From positions 310,001 to 374,000 of the forward strand of contig NZ_CP099993.1 in NCBI RefSeq assembly GCF_024138125.1: a DNA stretch of 64,000 nt, in the 5' to 3' direction. Both the position numbers and the translations under genes were made by a program. This DNA comes from Halorussus salilacus (GTDB lineage: Archaea; Halobacteriota; Halobacteria; Halobacteriales; Haladaptataceae). Positions 33,418 to 42,528 of the stretch are shown here, one piece after another. Numbering within the stretch: the first letter of the stretch is position 1; every line of letters starts with the position of its first letter. The notes below the pieces were generated by a model. The model made no database searches. It was not told the DNA's origin and was given only the letters and a program-made list of their open reading frames with translations.

Positions 33418-34605
33418 ATGACCGACGCCAGCCAGCGGCCCCCGACTGCCCGACTCGCCGCACGGACCGGCGACCTCGAACGCTCGAAGATACGCGTGAT
33501 GTTCGACCTCGCCGAGGAGTACGACGGCGACCCGGTTCGCCTCCACGTCGGCGTACCCGACTTCAACACGCCCGAACACGTCATCGACGCCGCGGAGGCG
33601 GCGGCCCGTGAGGGCCACACCGAGTACACCCAGAACGCGGGAATCCCCGAGCTCCGGGCGGCCATCGCCGAGACGCTGGCCCGCGAGGACGGCGTCGAAG
33701 TGAGTCCCGAGCAGGTCACCGTCAAGAACGGCGCGATGGAGGCGCTGTCGCTCGCGGTCCTCGCGGTCGCGGGACCGGGCGAGGAGGTCGTGATTCCGAC
33801 GCCCGCGTGGCCGAACTACGTCAACCACGCCGTTGTCGCGGGTGCGAACCCGGTCGAGGTGCCCTTGCCCGCCGACGAGGGGTTCGACCTCGACCCCGAA
33901 CTCGTCGGCGAGGCCATCACCGACGACACCGCGGCGGTCATCCTGACGACCCCATCGAACCCGACCGGCCGAGTCTACGACGAGGACGCGGTCAGCGCAG
34001 TGGCGGACGTCGCGGCCGACCACGACGCCTACGTCATCGCCGACGAGGTGTACGGTCGCCTGACCTACGACCGGGAGTTCCGGGGGATGGCGTCGTACGT
34101 CGACCACCCAGACCGCGTGCTGACCGTGGGGTCGTGCTCGAAGACCTACGCCATGACCGGGTGGCGACTGGGGTGGCTTGCCGGACCTCAGCCGGTGGTC
34201 GACGCGGTCAGCCGCCTTGGTGAGAGCACGACGGCCTGCACGTCGAGCGTGAGCCAGCACGCCGCGCTCGCGGCGCTGACCGGCCCACAGGAGCCGGTCG
34301 CCGAGATGAAGGCCGCGTTCGAGGAACGCCGGGACTACGTGGTCGAGCGCGTCGCGGAGATTCCGGGGGTCTCGTGTCCCCGGCCCGAGGGGGCCTTCTA
34401 CGCCTTCCTCGACGTGAGCGATTTCCCGGGCACCAGCTTCGAGGTGGCCGAGCGACTGCTCGACGAGTACGGCGTCGTCACCGCGCCGGGCGACGGCTTC
34501 GGCGAGGCGGGCGAGGGCTACATCCGGCTCAGCTTCGCCAACAGCGTCGAGCGCATCGGCGAGGGCCTCGACCGAATCGAGGAGATGGCCCACGAGCGCC
34601 GGTAA
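33418..34605 (+). CDS. PLP-dependent class I/II aminotransferase
   Basis: The 395-residue protein has the fold-type I signature SCSKTYAMTGWRLGW, whose Lys holds PLP, and the substrate and cofactor motifs NAGIPELRAAIAE, TPAWPNY, TTPSNPTGRVYD and VIADEVYGRL. It resembles aspartate/aromatic aminotransferases. The ATG at 33418 is preferred to 33394 because an AT-rich box (AAACTA) lies about 30 bases upstream. Exact amino donor not predictable. It is a plus-strand gene set within the minus-strand menaquinone region. Confidence 0.88.
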   Translation: MTDASQRPPTARLAARTGDLERSKIRVMFDLAEEYDGDPVRLHVGVPDFNTPEHVIDAAEAAAREGHTEYTQNAGIPELRAAIAETLAREDGVEVSPEQVTVKNGAMEALSLAVLAVAGPGEEVVIPTPAWPNYVNHAVVAGANPVEVPLPADEGFDLDPELVGEAITDDTAAVILTTPSNPTGRVYDEDAVSAVADVAADHDAYVIADEVYGRLTYDREFRGMASYVDHPDRVLTVGSCSKTYAMTGWRLGWLAGPQPVVDAVSRLGESTTACTSSVSQHAALAALTGPQEPVAEMKAAFEERRDYVVERVAEIPGVSCPRPEGAFYAFLDVSDFPGTSFEVAERLLDEYGVVTAPGDGFGEAGEGYIRLSFANSVERIGEGLDRIEEMAHERR

Positions 34606-34623
34606 GACGACTCCTCGGTTGCA

Positions 34624-34998
34624 TTAGCGGTCCATCGCCTCCATGCACTTGCCGACGAAGGTGTTGTGGACCGCGAACACCTCGCCGTCGAGCGCGACCG
34701 CGGTCCCGCTCGTCTCGTCGCGGGGGAAGTGCATCTCGACAGCGTCGTCGAAGCATCGGACCGTGCAGTTCAGCCGACCGTGGGCGTAGAGGTCCTCCTG
34801 ATGCGGTTTCTCGACGGCTTCGAGTCGAACGTCGTCGACGACTCGCCCGATCTCGTCTTCGGAGTACTGTTCGGCGACGTCGTCGCGGACGTACAGGAGC
34901 TCCGCGCCGTCCTCGTCGTAGAATATCACGCTCCGCAGGTGGTCGCCGACGTAGTCTTGCAGAAATTCGGTGAGGGCTTCGGAGGGCGTCTCTGACAT
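34624..34998 (-). CDS. Conserved haloarchaeal protein of unknown function
   Basis: The 124-residue acidic protein has an alpha/beta pattern (VIFYDEDGAELLYVRDDVAEQYSEDEI, TAVALDGEVFAVHNTFVGKCMEAM) and no catalytic motif I recognise. It looks like a short haloarchaeal family (I recall DUF7522, unverified). The start at 34998 is supported by a GATTAATAT box about 28 bases upstream. It is convergent with the aminotransferase and lies just downstream of menD on the same strand. Confidence 0.7.
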   Translation of the reverse strand: MSETPSEALTEFLQDYVGDHLRSVIFYDEDGAELLYVRDDVAEQYSEDEIGRVVDDVRLEAVEKPHQEDLYAHGRLNCTVRCFDDAVEMHFPRDETSGTAVALDGEVFAVHNTFVGKCMEAMDR

Positions 34999-35083
34999 GC
35001 GATTGGCTGATTTTTCACTCCGCACCGATATTAATCTTCCAGCCGATTATCAGAATTTGCAATCGTGGTCTCCGGAGGCCGGG

Positions 35084-36940
35084 CTATCCGAGTCGGTCGG
35101 CCACCCGACCCGCCAGTTCCTCGCGGAACCGATGGCTCGACTCCGAGTCGGTGACGACCTCCACGACCTGCGTCCCCTCGCTCCCGACCGACTCGCGGAA
35201 CGCCGACCGGAACGAGGGCAGGCCGTCGACGCGCTCGAACTCCAGCCCGTAGATGTCGCCGGTGGGCTCGAAGTCGAGGCCGTGGGGCGTGCGGAACTGC
35301 TCGGTGAAGGGCGGGTCGAACTCCTCGATGGGGAGCATGTGGAAGATGCCGCCGCCGTCGTTGTTTATGAGGACGACGGTCGCATCGACCCCGCACCGCG
35401 AAATCGCGAGCAGGCCGTTCATGTCGTGGTAGTACGCGAGGTCGCCGGTCACGATTACGAGCGGGTCGTCGGTGGCGCTCCCCGCGCCGAGTCCCGTGCT
35501 CGCGATGCCGTCGATGCCGCTCGCGCCGCGGTTGCCCAGCACCGTCAGGTCGGCCGCCCGGGGTCGGCCGAACCGGTCCAGATCCCGGACCGGCATGCTG
35601 TTCGAGACCATCACGGTCGCGGGGTCGGGGGCGTCCTCGGCGACCGCCGAGAGGACGCCGCCCTCGAAGAGTCGCTCCTCGCGGGCGTCGGCGACGAGGT
35701 CCCAGTAGCGGCGCTCGGCGTCGGCGAAGCGGGCGCGCCACGCTTCGGTCGCGTCCCCTCCGTCTCTCTCGCCCCCTCCGCCTCCCGCGGCGGAACCGAG
35801 ACCCGACGCGAGTCGCCGAGCGACTCGCGTCGGGTCGGCCGCGAGCAGGTCGGTCGCGGTGAACGTCGCCTCGCGCCATCCCGCCGCGGGGTCGACGAGG
35901 AACTGGCGGGCGTCGCTCGATTCGAGGTACCGGCGCAGGACCTTCGAGGTCGGGGACGCGCCGAAGCGCACGACGACCTCGGGGTCGGGCCACGAGTCGC
36001 CGACCGCGTCGAGGTAGCCGTCGTAGCCGCCGAGGACCAACGGGGCCTCCGGGCCGACGGGAGTGCTCTCGCTGGCGTCGAGAGCACTCCCGTCGTGGCC
36101 GAACCGGTGGTCCGAGAGCGGGTCGGCGAGGACCGGGAAGCCGGTCGCTCGCGCCAGCGCCGCGAGCGCGTCGCGCTCGGGCGCTGGCGCGTCGGTCGGT
36201 CCGACCACGAACAGGCCGCGGTCGGCGTCGGAGAGGGCGTCGCGCACCCGGCGCAGGTCGTCATCCGCAAGCTCCGGGCGACCCCCCGCGGTTCGGACGA
36301 AGGGACCCTCCCGGCCCCCGGCGGCGAGGGGGTTCTCGTCGGCGAAGCCGTCGGGCACGTCACCTGGCACCTCGGTCGGTTCGAGGGGCTTGCGGAACGG
36401 GACGTTGAGGTGGACCGGACCCGGCGGGGTGCCGGTCGCCTGCGCGAGCGCGCGTGCCGCGGCCGTCCGGAGCGACCGGAGCTTCCGGGCGTCGGCTTCC
36501 GGTTCCGCGAGGTCGGCGTACCACCGGACCGCGTCGCCGTAGAGCTTCTGCTGGTCTATGGTCTGGTTCGCGCCCGAGTCCCGGAGTTCCGGGGGTCGGT
36601 CGGCGGTCAGCACGAGCATCGGAACGCGGGCCTGACTCGCCTCGATGACCGCGGGATGGAAGTTCGCCGCGGCCGTTCCGGAGGTGCAGACCAGCGGGGT
36701 GACCTCGCCGGTCCGCTTGGCCCGGCCGAGCGCGAAGAAGGCCGCCGACCGCTCGTCGAGGTGCGAGAACGCCCGAATCTCGCTCTCGGCGAACGCGACC
36801 GTCAGGGGCGTCGAGCGGCTTCCGGGCGCGATGCAGACCGCCTCGACCCCGGCGGCTTCGAGTTCGGCGACGAGCGCCCGGGCCCAGAGGGTGTTCCGAT
36901 TCGGGGCGGGACCGGAACCGGGGTCGTCGCGGTCGGTCAT
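35084..36940 (-). CDS. menD: SEPHCHC synthase MenD
   Basis: The 618-residue ThDP enzyme joins 2-oxoglutarate and isochorismate in menaquinone synthesis. It shows CIAPGSRSTPLTVAFAE at the N-terminus, VCTSGTAAANFHPAV, LTADRPPELRDSGANQTIDQ and the ThDP/Mg loop VLINNDGGGIFHMLP near the C-terminus. It overlaps menF by 4 bases. Two intragenic inverted repeats lie in variable loops (35800-35836 and 36055-36095). An arginine-rich upstream extension of the frame was rejected. Confidence 0.93.
   Translation of the reverse strand: MTDRDDPGSGPAPNRNTLWARALVAELEAAGVEAVCIAPGSRSTPLTVAFAESEIRAFSHLDERSAAFFALGRAKRTGEVTPLVCTSGTAAANFHPAVIEASQARVPMLVLTADRPPELRDSGANQTIDQQKLYGDAVRWYADLAEPEADARKLRSLRTAAARALAQATGTPPGPVHLNVPFRKPLEPTEVPGDVPDGFADENPLAAGGREGPFVRTAGGRPELADDDLRRVRDALSDADRGLFVVGPTDAPAPERDALAALARATGFPVLADPLSDHRFGHDGSALDASESTPVGPEAPLVLGGYDGYLDAVGDSWPDPEVVVRFGASPTSKVLRRYLESSDARQFLVDPAAGWREATFTATDLLAADPTRVARRLASGLGSAAGGGGGERDGGDATEAWRARFADAERRYWDLVADAREERLFEGGVLSAVAEDAPDPATVMVSNSMPVRDLDRFGRPRAADLTVLGNRGASGIDGIASTGLGAGSATDDPLVIVTGDLAYYHDMNGLLAISRCGVDATVVLINNDGGGIFHMLPIEEFDPPFTEQFRTPHGLDFEPTGDIYGLEFERVDGLPSFRSAFRESVGSEGTQVVEVVTDSESSHRFREELAGRVADRLG
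35800..35836. repeat. 17-bp-arm inverted repeat inside menD
   Basis: Arms 35800-35816 and 35820-35836 are perfectly complementary with a 3-base spacer. It encodes the ADPTRVARRLASGLG region next to a glycine-rich low-complexity loop. Confidence 0.87.
36055..36095. repeat. 17-bp-arm inverted repeat inside menD
   Basis: Arms 36055-36071 and 36079-36095 are perfectly complementary with a 7-base spacer. It encodes the HDGSALDASESTPVG stretch, a probable surface loop. Confidence 0.87.
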
Positions 36941-38268
36941 CGCTGGAGCTCGTCGAGGATGGGTCGGTACTTCAACTGTACCTCCTCGTACTCGGCGTCG
37001 GGGTCGCTGTCGGCGACGATGCCGTTGCCCGCGAACAGGGTCACGGTGTCGCCCTCGGCGACGCCCGACCGCAGGCCGACCGCGAAGGTGCCGTCGCCGT
37101 CGGCGTCGAACCAGCCGACCGGCGCGGCGTACCAGCCGCGGTCGAAGGTCTCGACAGCCCGAATCGTCCGGAGCGCCTCGTCGAGCGGGAGGCCCCCGAC
37201 CGCGGGGGTCGGGTGGAGCGCCTCCACGATGTCGAGGACGTGGCCGTCCCCGGGGAGGTCGGCCTCGATGGGGGTCCAGAGGTGCTGGATGGTCGCCAGC
37301 TTCCGGACCTGCCGGTCGTCGACCCGGACCTCGTCGGCGAGGGGCCCGAGCTGGTCGCGTATCTCGCCGACCACGAGGTCGTGCTCGTGAGCCATCTTCT
37401 CGCTGTCGCGCAGGTCGGCTTCGAGTCGGTCGTCGGCCTCGGGGGTGTCGCCGCGGCCGACCGTCCCGGCCAGCGCCTCGGTCTCGACGGTCCGGCCCTG
37501 CAGGGTCGCGAGTCGCTCGGGCGTCGCGCCGAAGAAGGCGGCCTCGGCGGAGGGTTCGACCATGAACCGGAAGCAGTCGGGGTACGACTCGCCGAGGCGT
37601 TCGAGCACGTCCGGCACCGAGACAGGGCCGTCGAGGCTCGCCGCGAGCGCCTGCGCGAGCGTGACCTTCCGGAGGTCGCCGCGCCTGATTCGGTCGACCG
37701 CGTGGCGGACCTGGTCGGCCCACTCCTCGCGGGTCGCGGTCGGTTCGGTCCCGAGGACGGTCGGCGGGCGCTGGGGCTCGTCCCCGTCGCCGAGTCGGTC
37801 GGCGACCGCGTCGAGTTCGTCCTCGACCGCCTCGGGGGCAGCGTCGCGGGCCGACACCGTCAGCCACGTCTCGCCGTCGGCGCGGGTCAACTGAGTCCGT
37901 GGGAGCACGAACTCCGCGGGTGGGAATCCGCGCCACGGCGGTTCGGATTCGTGGTCGGCGTGGAACGAGAAGCCGCCGAACAGCCGCGGTCGCGCGGCGT
38001 CCGGTCCCTCGTAGTCGAGGCGGTCGAAGAGGTCGTCGGCCGACTCGCGGACGCGCTCGAATCGGTCTGGTCCGGTCGCGGTGATGCGAGCTGCGAGGCC
38101 GCCGCCCGCGAGTTCCGGGCCGTAGGGGCTGGTCCAGTAGACGCGCGGGGCGTCCCGCCCGACGAGAAACGGCCGAGCGGCGCAGTCCGAGAGCTTTCGA
38201 ACCCGACTCACGAGGGCGGAGCCGGTCGGTTCGGCCGACACCTGTCCGTCGCGGGGCGGAGACTCCAT
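36937..38268 (-). CDS. menF: Isochorismate synthase MenF
   Basis: The 443-residue chorismate-utilising enzyme makes isochorismate from chorismate. It has LRKVTLAQALAASL, AAFFGATPERLATLQG, TEALAGTVGRG, the DSEKMAHEHDLVVGEIRD metal segment and the C-terminal GWYAAPVGWFDADGDGTFAV. It is first in the menF-menD unit. The N-terminal third is variable as in other isochorismate synthases. The short gap to the next gene upstream (33 bases) holds no clear TATA box. Confidence 0.9.
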   Translation of the reverse strand: MESPPRDGQVSAEPTGSALVSRVRKLSDCAARPFLVGRDAPRVYWTSPYGPELAGGGLAARITATGPDRFERVRESADDLFDRLDYEGPDAARPRLFGGFSFHADHESEPPWRGFPPAEFVLPRTQLTRADGETWLTVSARDAAPEAVEDELDAVADRLGDGDEPQRPPTVLGTEPTATREEWADQVRHAVDRIRRGDLRKVTLAQALAASLDGPVSVPDVLERLGESYPDCFRFMVEPSAEAAFFGATPERLATLQGRTVETEALAGTVGRGDTPEADDRLEADLRDSEKMAHEHDLVVGEIRDQLGPLADEVRVDDRQVRKLATIQHLWTPIEADLPGDGHVLDIVEALHPTPAVGGLPLDEALRTIRAVETFDRGWYAAPVGWFDADGDGTFAVGLRSGVAEGDTVTLFAGNGIVADSDPDAEYEEVQLKYRPILDELQR

Positions 38269-38300
38269 TCAGTCGAACTCAGGAGCGGTGACCCTTGAGT

Positions 38301-38897
38301 CTAACTGTATCGCTCCTCGTTCCACGGGTTCGCGGTGTTGGAGTAACCGCGCTTCTCCCAGTAACCGCGCTCGGGTTCGGTGAGGAACTCGACGCCGTCG
38401 ACCCACTTCGCGCCCTTGTAGGCGTACTTGTGGGGCGTCACCACGCGCAGGGGACCGCCGTGTTCGCGCGCGAGCGGTTCGCCGTCGAAGTCGTATGCGA
38501 ACACGACCTCCTCGCGCATGCAGTCGGAAAGCGGGAGGTTCGTGGTGTAGCCGTCGAGCGCCGAGAACATGACGTGGACCGCGTCGTCCTCGACCCCGGC
38601 CGCCTCGGCGAGCGTCGGGAACGTGACTCCCGTGAACTCGCAGTCGAACTTGCTCCACCCGGTCACGCAGTGGAAGTCCTGTCGCTGGGTCTCGCTCGGC
38701 AGGTCGCGGAACTCCTCGAACGACAGCGCGAGTTCGTCCTCGACCGCGCCCGTCACCGTGAACTCCCACGTCTCGGGGTCCCAGTCGGGCGTCGAACCCT
38801 TCGAGAGGACGGGGAACTTGCTCGTCTTCCGCTGGCCGGGCGGGAGGCGCTCGCCGTCGAACTCCTCGTGGAGGTCGGTCACGTCGGTGACGCTCAT
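38301..38897 (-). CDS. Molybdopterin-dependent oxidoreductase (sulfite oxidase/MsrP type)
   Basis: The 198-residue protein has the molybdenum site QDFHCVTGWSKFDCEFTGV (Cys77 the likely ligand), GYTTNLPLSDCMREEVVFAY and the closing PLRVVTPHKYAYKGAKWVDGVEF typical of the family. No Tat signal is seen, so it may be cytoplasmic. It could act on sulfite, methionine sulfoxide or another oxo-acceptor. It lies just upstream of menF on the same strand (32-base gap) and may share its transcript. Confidence 0.85.
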   Translation of the reverse strand: MSVTDVTDLHEEFDGERLPPGQRKTSKFPVLSKGSTPDWDPETWEFTVTGAVEDELALSFEEFRDLPSETQRQDFHCVTGWSKFDCEFTGVTFPTLAEAAGVEDDAVHVMFSALDGYTTNLPLSDCMREEVVFAYDFDGEPLAREHGGPLRVVTPHKYAYKGAKWVDGVEFLTEPERGYWEKRGYSNTANPWNEERYS

Positions 38898-39076
38898 GCG
38901 TCCGAATCGGGAGGCGAGGTAGGTAGGTGTGTCGAATCCGGCCGGTTTCCGGCGACGAGACGGGCCTCCAATCGGACGTTTCGAGCGACGTAATCCCCGA
39001 ATACTTCCCGAACCCCTCGATACTCTCGGGTATCGGCTCAATAACAAAGGACTCGCTGACCCAAAACAGACTCGCA

Positions 39077-39361
39077 ATGGCAACTCAACAGCAACGGATG
39101 GAAGAACCGGCGACCAAGGAGGCCGCCCAGCAGTCGACGACGGACCCTGCAGTGCTCGCCGCCGTGGGTTCGGTACTGCTCGCGCAGTACCAGTACTTCA
39201 TGCGCGGGAACAAGATGATGGGTATCTTCATCGGTCTGTGGGCACCGACGTTCCTCTCGTTCGCCAGCTACTTCAACCAGCGGCGGATGGAGGAGAAGCT
39301 CTCGTCGGTCGGCCCGAGCCGGATCATGAACTCGCTCGAACAGATGCTCAGCAGTCGGTAG
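39077..39361 (+). CDS. Small conserved membrane protein
   Basis: The 94-residue protein has a polar N-terminus (MATQQQRMEEPATKEAAQQS) and two short hydrophobic stretches (DPAVLAAVGSVLLAQYQYF and GIFIGLWAPTFLSFASYF), then a charged tail. It looks like a conserved haloarchaeal family without known role. The ATG at 39077 fits this pattern; an open frame further upstream is judged non-coding. It is divergent from the molybdopterin oxidoreductase. Confidence 0.72.
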   Translation: MATQQQRMEEPATKEAAQQSTTDPAVLAAVGSVLLAQYQYFMRGNKMMGIFIGLWAPTFLSFASYFNQRRMEEKLSSVGPSRIMNSLEQMLSSR

Positions 39362-39565
39362 ACGAAGGGCTATCACGGTCTACACGTTCTTTCCGAGCAT
39401 AATTTCTCGGTTCAGGGTTTCGATATATACTACCTTTTTGTGAATAGGAACCGCTCGTTGGAGGTTCGAGAACGATTCTTTCCGCTACGAGCGAAATGAT
39501 TCGCACTCGCCGGTACTCTCCCCGTCAGACTTAAGAACACCCCTCCCGAACCCTCGAATGTTCCA

Positions 39566-39784
39566 ATGCCGAAGGTAGAGATAACTATCCCGGAGCATCT
39601 CGAAATGCAGATCGCCCAGATGGTCGAACAGGGCGAATTCGTCAACCGCGAGGAGGCCATCGAGGACCTCCTCTCGACGGGCCTGAAGGCCTACAAGACG
39701 AGCGGGCCGATGGACGACGACGACCGCGAACCAGGACTCGAAGACGAGGGGATGATGGGGCACGAAGACGAGTACGTTTTCTAG
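39566..39784 (+). CDS. Ribbon-helix-helix-like small regulator
   Basis: The 72-residue protein begins MPKVEITIPEHLEMQIAQMVEQGEFVNREEAIEDLL, a ribbon strand followed by two helices as in CopG/MetJ-type DNA-binding dimers. An acidic tail follows. It could be a local transcription regulator. A CTTAAG box about 30 bases upstream supports the start. No toxin partner is adjacent. Confidence 0.72.
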   Translation: MPKVEITIPEHLEMQIAQMVEQGEFVNREEAIEDLLSTGLKAYKTSGPMDDDDREPGLEDEGMMGHEDEYVF

Positions 39785-39849
39785 TTATTTGTCTCGCGTG
39801 CGAACGCTTCTCAGAAACCCTTAAACCGAACACTTCCGTACCCACGGAC

Positions 39850-40128
39850 ATGCACAAAGACGAGCTTCTGGAACTCCACGAGGAGATGGTGCTCATCATG
39901 GAGTACTTCCAGGACCGCGAGAGCGTGACCGACGGCCTGTTCGAACCGTACGAGGAACTCGACGTGGACCCCTCGCACGTCCACAAGTCCAAGAGCGAGC
40001 ACAAGCACGCGGTCTTCGTGCTCGGCAACGCCCTCGCGACCGCGATGAGCGACGACGAATTCAGCGAGGCGGGCCGCATCGGCAAGCGGATGCAGGAGCT
40101 CGCCGACGACGCCGAATCCAAGATCTAG
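39850..40128 (+). CDS. UPF0058 family protein
   Basis: The 92-residue helical protein (MHKDELLELHEEMVLIMEYF, VDPSHVHKSKSEHKHAVFVLGNALATAM) matches the archaeal UPF0058 family as I remember it. All-helical, no catalytic motif; function unknown. A CTTAAA box lies about 28 bases before the ATG. It is followed by a T run and hairpin that likely end transcription. Confidence 0.82.
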   Translation: MHKDELLELHEEMVLIMEYFQDRESVTDGLFEPYEELDVDPSHVHKSKSEHKHAVFVLGNALATAMSDDEFSEAGRIGKRMQELADDAESKI

Positions 40129-40133
40129 ACGCG

Positions 40134-40184
40134 TCCTTTTACTGTGCGAAAGACCCGCGAGCCTCCGGCTCGCCGGTCTTTCGC
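40134..40184 (+). terminator. T run plus hairpin after the UPF0058 gene
   Basis: A run of T (CCTTTTA, from about 40135) follows the stop codon, then an inverted repeat: outer arms 40145-40154/40175-40184, inner arms 40156-40162/40166-40172, separated by one mismatched pair. Archaeal termination depends mainly on the T run. Confidence 0.55.
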
Positions 40185-40297
40185 TGGTGATATCGCCAGG
40201 CGCTGCGCGGAGCAGACCGGAGAACGTTCGACCGAGCGCGGCGAACGGCGGGGGCCGGGCCGCAAGATATTTGAGAGGGCTTTGGTTTGACCGTAAT

Positions 40298-42514
40298 ATG
40301 GAAACGCGCACGGTCGAGCAGGTCGAAAATTGGAGTACCCGTCGGTTCTCTGAGGGGTACGCTGGCCTGCGCGAACTCTCCGACGGGGAGTTCTCGGGGG
40401 CAGTTCGGGCGGGTGGCGCGTGGCTGTTCATGCTCAACGGGCGAGTCATCGGCATCCACGAGGGCAGTCTCGACGACTTCGAGGACGCCGACGGCAAGGC
40501 CTACGCCGCGCCCCACCCGTCCCTGCCGCTTCTCTTCAACATGAAAGAGGAGGGCGGAGAGACGCAGGCGAAGTACTACACGAACGACACGCCGCTGTCG
40601 GAGGCCGACTCGACGCTCTCGAAGGGGGGATTCACCGGGTACGTCGAACTCAGCGAGAACGTCCTGAGCGGCGACTACTACGTGGTCTACTACGGCGGGC
40701 GCTCGATGAGCGTCGCGTTCGTCGGCGCGAGCGAGCAGGTCGTCTCGGGCGACGAGGCGTTCAAGCGCGCGGCCGACGAAGTCGGTATCTACGAGGTCAG
40801 GGACGTCGACATCGAGGTGATCGACCTGCCAGAACCGGAGGAGCCAGACGATTCCGACGAGCCCGAACCGGCGACCGGGAGCGGAACCGCGGCCGCCTCC
40901 GACGGTTCCAGCGCCGGGCCCGGCTCCGACCGGTCCGGTGCGAACGCGGATACCGGTCCGTCCGGCCCGAACCCGGATTCCTCGCACGGGTCGAACGCCG
41001 GTCCCTCGCCCGACCCCACCGACACGTCCCAGCAACGCGGAGCCACCGATTCGCCCGCTGGAAGCGCAACGACGGCGACCGGGCAGACCGCCCGGTCGCC
41101 CGAGAGCGACGCGACGTCGAGCGGTTCGGCCCCTGAGGCGCGAACGAGCGTCGGCGAGGCCGAGTCGGCGACCGAGGTCGACTCGACTCCGGACACACCC
41201 GAGGTCGAAACGGAGAGCACGGACGCGCCCGGCCGTACCCCGGACGACTCGGACCGCACCGAATCGGCGAGCGAGCAGACGACCGACGACGAGGGGATGT
41301 TCGGCGAGGAGGAGCGGTGGCGCGAGACCACGACCATCCCGTCGCTCGACCCCGACCGGACCGAGGGAGGGGACGACGCCCCGGCGGCGACCGCGCAGGG
41401 GGCCGCCCAGACCCGGGAACAGTCGGACGCCGCGAGCGGCGAGTCTCGCGCTCGACGCTCGAAGTCGGTGGCGGGGAGCGCGTCGGGAAAGAGTAGCACG
41501 TCGGACGCAGGTACCGCGTCCGAGTCGAGCGGTCGGTCCGGACGGGGGAACGCGGCGGCGGCAAGCGCGGCCGACGACTCGGCCGCCGACGAGGCGAACG
41601 CCCGCGTCGAGGAGCTCCGGTCCCGACTCCGCCAGCGCGAACAACAGGTCGAGCGACTGGAGAACAGCCTCTCGACCGTGCGCTCGGAGCGCAACGAACT
41701 CAAGCGCGAGCGCGACGCGCTCCGACAGGAGGTCGAGCGACTCGAAGCGGAACTCGAATCCGCGAAATCGGGCGGCGCGGCGAGCGGGGCCGACCGGCGG
41801 CTCGACCGCGCGCAGGCGTTCGACGGGACCAACCTCTTCGTCCGGTACCGCTCGAAGGGTGAACCGACCCTGAAGGAGGCGGCGGCGGGCAACGCCGACG
41901 CCGAGGACGTGAACGGGAACCTCCGGCTCGAACACCACACCCAGTTCGAGGCCGACGACGCCGCGGTCGACGGGCGGCCCTTCGAGGAGTTCCTCACCGA
42001 TTCGTTCGAACACCGCTTCGTGTCGTGGCTGGTCGAGGAGCTTCTGTACGAAATCCGCGACACCGGCCACCGGAACGGCCTTCGAGAGCTCTACGACGCG
42101 ATTCCCCGGATCGACCGGGTCGACCTTCACGGCTCGGTGAGCGCGGGGACCGACGACGAGGACACCCGACAGGAGTCGTTCGACGTCATCGCGCGCGACC
42201 GGATGGGCAACCCGCTCGTCGTCGCCGACCTCAACGGCTCGCGGGACCCGACGACGGGCGAGATGATGGGCACTCACGTCGACGCCGCGACCGGCGTAGC
42301 CGAGGCTCACGACGAACTCGCTGGCGCGTTCCAGGTCACGGAAAGTTTCTTCGAACCGGAGGCACTCGAAACCGCCGAGTCGGCGACCAGCGGGGGACTG
42401 CTGAGCCGCGAGAAGAGAGAGAGCTTCGTGAAACTCTCCCGCAAGCGGGGCTACCACCTCTGTCTGGTGGAGTCACGTAGCGGCGGCTTCCATCTGAACG
42501 TCCCGGAGCTCTAG
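40298..42514 (+). CDS. Large haloarchaeal protein: N-terminal domain, disordered linker, coiled coil, nuclease-like C-terminal domain
   Basis: The 738-residue protein has three parts. Residues 1-175 form a compact alpha/beta domain (RELSDGEFSGAVRAGGAWLF). About 180-435 is a Ser/Thr/Asp/Pro-rich acidic linker without structure. About 435-490 is a coiled coil (VEELRSRLRQREQQVERLEN), followed by a C-terminal domain. In that domain, FDVIARDRMGNPLVVADLNG resembles the D...(E/D)xN core of restriction-endonuclease-like folds, though nuclease activity is only a guess. I recall related haloarchaeal proteins listed as DUF7527. The ATG at 40298 follows an AAGATATTTGAG box. A bare-DNA or membrane-surface role cannot be told from sequence. 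Confidence 0.65.
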   Translation: METRTVEQVENWSTRRFSEGYAGLRELSDGEFSGAVRAGGAWLFMLNGRVIGIHEGSLDDFEDADGKAYAAPHPSLPLLFNMKEEGGETQAKYYTNDTPLSEADSTLSKGGFTGYVELSENVLSGDYYVVYYGGRSMSVAFVGASEQVVSGDEAFKRAADEVGIYEVRDVDIEVIDLPEPEEPDDSDEPEPATGSGTAAASDGSSAGPGSDRSGANADTGPSGPNPDSSHGSNAGPSPDPTDTSQQRGATDSPAGSATTATGQTARSPESDATSSGSAPEARTSVGEAESATEVDSTPDTPEVETESTDAPGRTPDDSDRTESASEQTTDDEGMFGEEERWRETTTIPSLDPDRTEGGDDAPAATAQGAAQTREQSDAASGESRARRSKSVAGSASGKSSTSDAGTASESSGRSGRGNAAAASAADDSAADEANARVEELRSRLRQREQQVERLENSLSTVRSERNELKRERDALRQEVERLEAELESAKSGGAASGADRRLDRAQAFDGTNLFVRYRSKGEPTLKEAAAGNADAEDVNGNLRLEHHTQFEADDAAVDGRPFEEFLTDSFEHRFVSWLVEELLYEIRDTGHRNGLRELYDAIPRIDRVDLHGSVSAGTDDEDTRQESFDVIARDRMGNPLVVADLNGSRDPTTGEMMGTHVDAATGVAEAHDELAGAFQVTESFFEPEALETAESATSGGLLSREKRESFVKLSRKRGYHLCLVESRSGGFHLNVPEL

Positions 42515-42528
42515 TCGTTTCCGGAGCC

